Part shown: positions 31,515 to 34,609 of the stretch, piece by piece
Numbering within the stretch: the first letter of the stretch is position 1
How the letters are laid out: each line of letters starts with the position of its first letter
DNA from: Streptomyces sp. SID14478
Lineage (GTDB): Bacteria; Actinomycetota; Actinomycetes; Streptomycetales; Streptomycetaceae
Assembly (NCBI RefSeq): GCF_010548525.1
Contig: NZ_JAAGMG010000548.1
Location: 1 to 34,609 of the forward strand
Direction of reading: 5' to 3'
Length of the DNA: 34,609 bases
The notes under the pieces: generated by a model
What the model was told of the DNA's origin: nothing
Seen by the model: the letters and a program-made list of their open reading frames with translations, nothing else
Databases searched by the model: none
Position numbers and translations under genes: made by a program

Positions 31515-33220
31515 AGGAAGCAGAAGCACCGGGCGCCGGGGGCGCCGGGGGAGTGGCGGCGGCCACGTCCCGCGGGGCCTCCGGGAGCGCGGCGCGGCTC
31601 GGGCTCATGGTCGTGCCCGTCGTATTCTTCGGTGTCTTCTTCGCCTACCCCGTCGTCGCGATCGTCCGGCGCGGGCTGGAGGCCGACGGGGCCTGGCAGT
31701 TCGGGCGGATCCTGGACGTGCTCGGGCAGTCCGACATCCGGCACGTGCTGTGGTTCACGGTGTGGCAGGCGCTCGCCTCGACCGCTCTCACGCTGTTGAT
31801 CGCGCTCCCCGGCGCGTACGTCTTCGCCCGGTTCGACTTTCCCGGCAAGCAGCTGCTGCGGGCCGTGGTGACCGTGCCGTTCGTGCTGCCGACCGTCGTC
31901 GTGGGGACGGCGTTCCTGGCGCTGGTCGGGCAGGGCGGGCTGCTCGACGCGCTGTGGGGGGTGCGGCTCGACACCACCGTGTGGGCCATCCTCGTCGCGC
32001 ACGTCTTCTTCAACTACGCGGTCGTCGTGCGGACCGTGGGCGGGCTGTGGGGGCAGCTCGACCCCCGGCAGGAGGAGGCCGCGCGGATGCTCGGCGCCTC
32101 CCGGTTCGCGGCGTGGCGGCGGGTGACGCTGCCGGCGCTCGGCCCGGCGGTCGCGGCGGCGGCGCTGATGGTCTTCCTCTTCACGTTCACGTCGTTCGGC
32201 GTCGTGCAGATCCTCGGCGGGCCGGGCTACTCGACCCTTGAGGTGGAGATCTACCGGCAGACCGCGGACATCTTCGACCTGTCGACCGCGGCCGTGCTGA
32301 CCCTCGTGCAGTTCGTCGCGGTCGGGCTGATCCTCGCCGTGCACGCCTGGAGCGTGCGGCGCAGGGAGAGCGCGCTGCGGCTCGTCGACCCCGCGGGGAC
32401 GTCCCGCCGGCCGCGCGGCGCGGGCCAATGGGCGCTCCTCGGCGGGGTGCTGGCGACCGTCGCCGTGCTGATCCTGCTGCCACTGGCCGTGCTGGTGCAG
32501 CGCTCGCTGGACGCGCCGGGCGGCTACGGGTTCGCGTACTACCGGGCGCTCGGCGAGGCCGACGGCGGCGCCTTCCTCGTGCCGCCCCTGCACGCGATCG
32601 GGAACTCGCTGGAGTACGCGCTCGTCGCCACCGCCATCGCGCTGGTGATCGGCGGGCTCGCCGCGGCCGCGCTCACTTCCCGGGCGGGACGGCTGGTGCG
32701 CGGCTTCGACGCGCTGCTGATGCTGCCGCTCGGGGTCTCCGCGGTGACCGTCGGCTTCGGGTTCCTGATCACGCTCGACAAGCCGCCGCTGGACCTGCGG
32801 GCGTCCTGGATCCTGGTGCCGCTCGCGCAGGCACTGGTCGGGGTGCCGTTCGTCGTACGCACCATGCTGCCGGTCCTGCGGGCCGTCGACGGGCGCCTGA
32901 GGGAGGCCGCGGCCGTGCTCGGGGCCTCGCCGCTGCGGGCGTGGCGGGAGGTCGACCTGCCCATGGTGCGGCGGGCGCTGCTGATCGCGGCAGGGTTCGC
33001 GTTCGCGGTGTCGCTGGGCGAGTTCGGCGCAACCGTGTTCATCGCGCGGCCCGACAACCCGACCCTGCCGGTCGCCGTCGCCAGGCTGCTGGGCCGGGCC
33101 GGGGATCTCAACTACGGCCAGGCGATGGCCCTGTCGACGGTGCTGATGGCCGTCTGCGCCGTGTCGTTGCTGTTGCTCGAACGCATGCGGCCCGCGCGGG
33201 CCACGACCGGGGAGTTCTGA
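31490..33220 (+). CDS. thiP: thiamine ABC transporter permease, two-domain
   Basis: 576 residues from GTG 31490. GTG 31511 overlaps the thiB stop as GTGA but its AAGGAA is only 1-2 nt away, so the start is uncertain. It is a fused dimer of binding-protein-dependent permease domains, each with an EAA-type loop: REEAARMLGAS-like at about 197-203 and REAAAVLGASPLRAWREVDLP at about 472-492. At least eleven membrane spans are visible. A similar fused layout is typical of ThiP (E. coli 536 residues). The junction with thiQ is TGATG. Confidence 0.93.
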   Translation: MDVARKEVKEAEAPGAGGAGGVAAATSRGASGSAARLGLMVVPVVFFGVFFAYPVVAIVRRGLEADGAWQFGRILDVLGQSDIRHVLWFTVWQALASTALTLLIALPGAYVFARFDFPGKQLLRAVVTVPFVLPTVVVGTAFLALVGQGGLLDALWGVRLDTTVWAILVAHVFFNYAVVVRTVGGLWGQLDPRQEEAARMLGASRFAAWRRVTLPALGPAVAAAALMVFLFTFTSFGVVQILGGPGYSTLEVEIYRQTADIFDLSTAAVLTLVQFVAVGLILAVHAWSVRRRESALRLVDPAGTSRRPRGAGQWALLGGVLATVAVLILLPLAVLVQRSLDAPGGYGFAYYRALGEADGGAFLVPPLHAIGNSLEYALVATAIALVIGGLAAAALTSRAGRLVRGFDALLMLPLGVSAVTVGFGFLITLDKPPLDLRASWILVPLAQALVGVPFVVRTMLPVLRAVDGRLREAAAVLGASPLRAWREVDLPMVRRALLIAAGFAFAVSLGEFGATVFIARPDNPTLPVAVARLLGRAGDLNYGQAMALSTVLMAVCAVSLLLLERMRPARATTGEF

Positions 33221-34269
33221 TGGCGGCCTTGCTGGCACTCGACGACGCGACCGTACGGTTCGGCGGGCGCGCCGCACTCGACGACGTCGACCTGGAGGTC
33301 GCCGAGCACGAGATCGTGTGCGTGCTCGGGCCCAGCGGCAGCGGGAAGTCGACGCTGCTGCGGGCCGTCGCGGGCCTCCAACCCCTGGACGGGGGGCGGG
33401 TGTTCCTGGAGGGCAAGGACCAGTCCAGGGTGCCCGCGCACAAGCGGGGCGTGGGGCTGATGTTCCAGGACCATCAGCTGTTCCCGCAGCGGGACGTGGG
33501 TGCGAACGTCGCGTTCGGGCTGCGCATGCACGGGGCGTCGAAGGCGGAACAGGCCGCCCGCGTGGGGGAGTTGCTGAAGCTCGTCGGGCTGCCCGGGGTC
33601 GAGCGGCGGGCCGTCTCCGCGCTCTCCGGTGGCGAGCAGCAGCGCGTCGCGCTCGCCCGTGCGCTGGCGCCCCGGCCGCGGCTGCTGATGCTGGACGAGC
33701 CGCTGGGCCAGCTCGACCGCTCGCTGCGCGAACGGCTCGTCGTCGAACTGCGGGAACTCTTCGGCGAGTTGGGTACGACGGTGCTCGCCGTCACCCACGA
33801 CCAGGGCGAGGCCTTCGCGCTCGCCGACCGGGTCGTCGTCATGCGGGACGGACGGATCGCCCAGTCCGGCACGCCGCTCGACGTGTGGCGGCAGCCCGTG
33901 GACGAGTTCGTGGCCCGCTTCCTCGGCTTCGACAACGTGGTCGAGGCGACCGTCTCGGTCTCGGGCGACGCCGCGGACACGCCGTGGGGCAAGGTGCCGG
34001 TGCCCGACGGCTCGCCGCAGGGCGTCGGCAGGCTGCTGGTGCGCCCCGCGGGCGTACGTCTCGTGCCCGCCGCCGACGCCCAGCTGACCTGCACCGTCGC
34101 GGCCCGCACCTTCCGGGGCACGCACGTCGCGGTGCAGCTCCAGCCCCGCAACGCGCCCCGGCTCGAAGCGGCGTGCGCGCTGCGCGAGGCACCGGAGCAG
34201 GGCGCCGAGGTCGGCGTCGCCTTCGATGCGGCGGAAATCGTGATGTTGGGCGGGGGCCCGAATACGTAG
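33220..34269 (+). CDS. thiQ: thiamine ABC transporter ATP-binding protein
   Basis: 349 residues from ATG 33220, overlapping thiP by 1 nt. Walker A GPSGSGKS at 37-44, Q-loop FQDHQLFPQ around 82-90, signature LSGGEQQR at 135-142, Walker B LLMLDE at 155-160, and the switch His in VLAVTHDQGEAF. Beyond about residue 240 a TOBE-like C-terminal domain is present, making it about 115 residues longer than E. coli ThiQ and more like the MalK/PotA/FbpC type. Substrate is assigned from the riboswitch and thiB. The TAG stop begins TAGGCT. Confidence 0.93.
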   Translation: MAALLALDDATVRFGGRAALDDVDLEVAEHEIVCVLGPSGSGKSTLLRAVAGLQPLDGGRVFLEGKDQSRVPAHKRGVGLMFQDHQLFPQRDVGANVAFGLRMHGASKAEQAARVGELLKLVGLPGVERRAVSALSGGEQQRVALARALAPRPRLLMLDEPLGQLDRSLRERLVVELRELFGELGTTVLAVTHDQGEAFALADRVVVMRDGRIAQSGTPLDVWRQPVDEFVARFLGFDNVVEATVSVSGDAADTPWGKVPVPDGSPQGVGRLLVRPAGVRLVPAADAQLTCTVAARTFRGTHVAVQLQPRNAPRLEAACALREAPEQGAEVGVAFDAAEIVMLGGGPNT

Positions 34270-34272
34270 GCT
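34267..34272 (+). promoter_or_regulatory. -10 box overlapping the thiQ stop, leaderless start for the next gene
   Basis: TAGGCT (34267-34272) includes the thiQ stop TAG and ends 6 nt before the ATG at 34279. A weak TTGGGC is at 34246-34251. Leaderless initiation is expected because there is no ribosome site. Confidence 0.5.
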
Positions 34273-34278
34273 CGGCGC

Positions 34279-34609
34279 ATGACGACCTCCGCACCGCCCC
34301 CGCCCGGACAGCTCACCCACGACGGCTATTGCGACGAAATCCTCGCCCAGACCGACCTGTTGAGGGCGCATCTGGCGGGGGCCGACCTCGCCGCGACCGT
34401 GCCGACCTGCCCCGACTGGAGCCTGCGCGAACTCGCCGTGCACGTCGGCGGTGCGCACCGCTGGGTCGAGGCGATCGTGCGGACCCGGGCGACGGAGCCG
34501 GTCCCCGAGGAGCGGGTGCCGGACTTCACCGGACCCGAGGGCGACGACCCCGCCGCGCTCGACGCCTGGCTCGCCGACGGCGCGCGGCGCACCGCGGACG
34601 TCCTGCGCG
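34279..34609 (+). CDS. mycothiol-dependent maleylpyruvate isomerase family protein, 3' end outside window
   Basis: The window holds the first 110 codons from ATG 34279. The MDMPI N-terminal DinB-like four-helix fold is recognised by VPTCPDWSLRELAVHVGGAHRWVEAIV (residues about 41-68), with His residues at VHVGGAH that contribute to metal binding. These proteins use mycothiol as cofactor, a thiol of actinobacteria. The function of this member is not identified; many are regulators or detoxification enzymes. It starts 9 nt after thiQ but seems to have its own promoter. Confidence 0.85.
   Translation, partial: MTTSAPPPPGQLTHDGYCDEILAQTDLLRAHLAGADLAATVPTCPDWSLRELAVHVGGAHRWVEAIVRTRATEPVPEERVPDFTGPEGDDPAALDAWLADGARRTADVLR

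Overview
The window is high-GC actinobacterial DNA, almost certainly from Streptomyces. The evidence is the sporulation sigma factor WhiG, a run of four adjacent type I signal peptidases (the sipWXYZ arrangement of streptomycetes), GTG starts, Ala/Pro-rich extensions on ribosomal proteins, and -10 boxes of the TAGNNT type lying within about 10 nt of start codons. I saw no tRNA, rRNA, insertion sequence, CRISPR array or prophage.

Region 1 (1-3918, minus strand): a cluster matching the functionally obscure yhf group of enterobacteria, in the order yhfZ (regulator), yhfY (PRD domain), yhfU (DUF2620), yhfT (membrane protein) and a php-type phosphotriesterase homologue cut by the window edge. Two near-identical 28-bp promoter/operator blocks sit before yhfZ and yhfY, and a 16-bp direct repeat spaced 31 bp lies before php. 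This is the best candidate for an undescribed system.

Region 2 (4012-9404): an FtsH protease, a convergent SAM methyltransferase, an archaeal/eukaryotic-type prolyl-tRNA synthetase, and a SprT-like HExxH protein with a zinc-ribbon tail.

Region 3 (9463-19962): the conserved actinobacterial block rpsP-khpA-rimM-trmD-rplS, four signal peptidases, a NUDIX hydrolase, a DUF2469 protein, and yraN-comM-dprA. Genes overlap by ATGA, GTGA or TGATG at several junctions. Conspicuous hairpins lie between khpA and rimM, before rplS and around the rplS stop.

Region 4 (19963-22897): whiG with a possible BldD site, a 7-bp tandem repeat array, a TetR regulator, a repeat-decayed spacer, and a degenerate LytM/M23 protein on the minus strand.

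Region 5 (22967-28008): the translation/pyrimidine/lipid block rpsB-tsf-pyrH-frr-cdsA. Its spacers carry a perfect 20-bp duplication before tsf and an attenuator-like leader before pyrH.

Region 6 (28092-34609): a frameshifted SCO4402-like pseudogene, a small hypothetical gene, rlmN, a TPP riboswitch controlling a thiamine ABC transporter (thiB-thiP-thiQ), and the start of a mycothiol-dependent maleylpyruvate isomerase family gene. TAG stop codons that double as the first half of a -10 box recur here.
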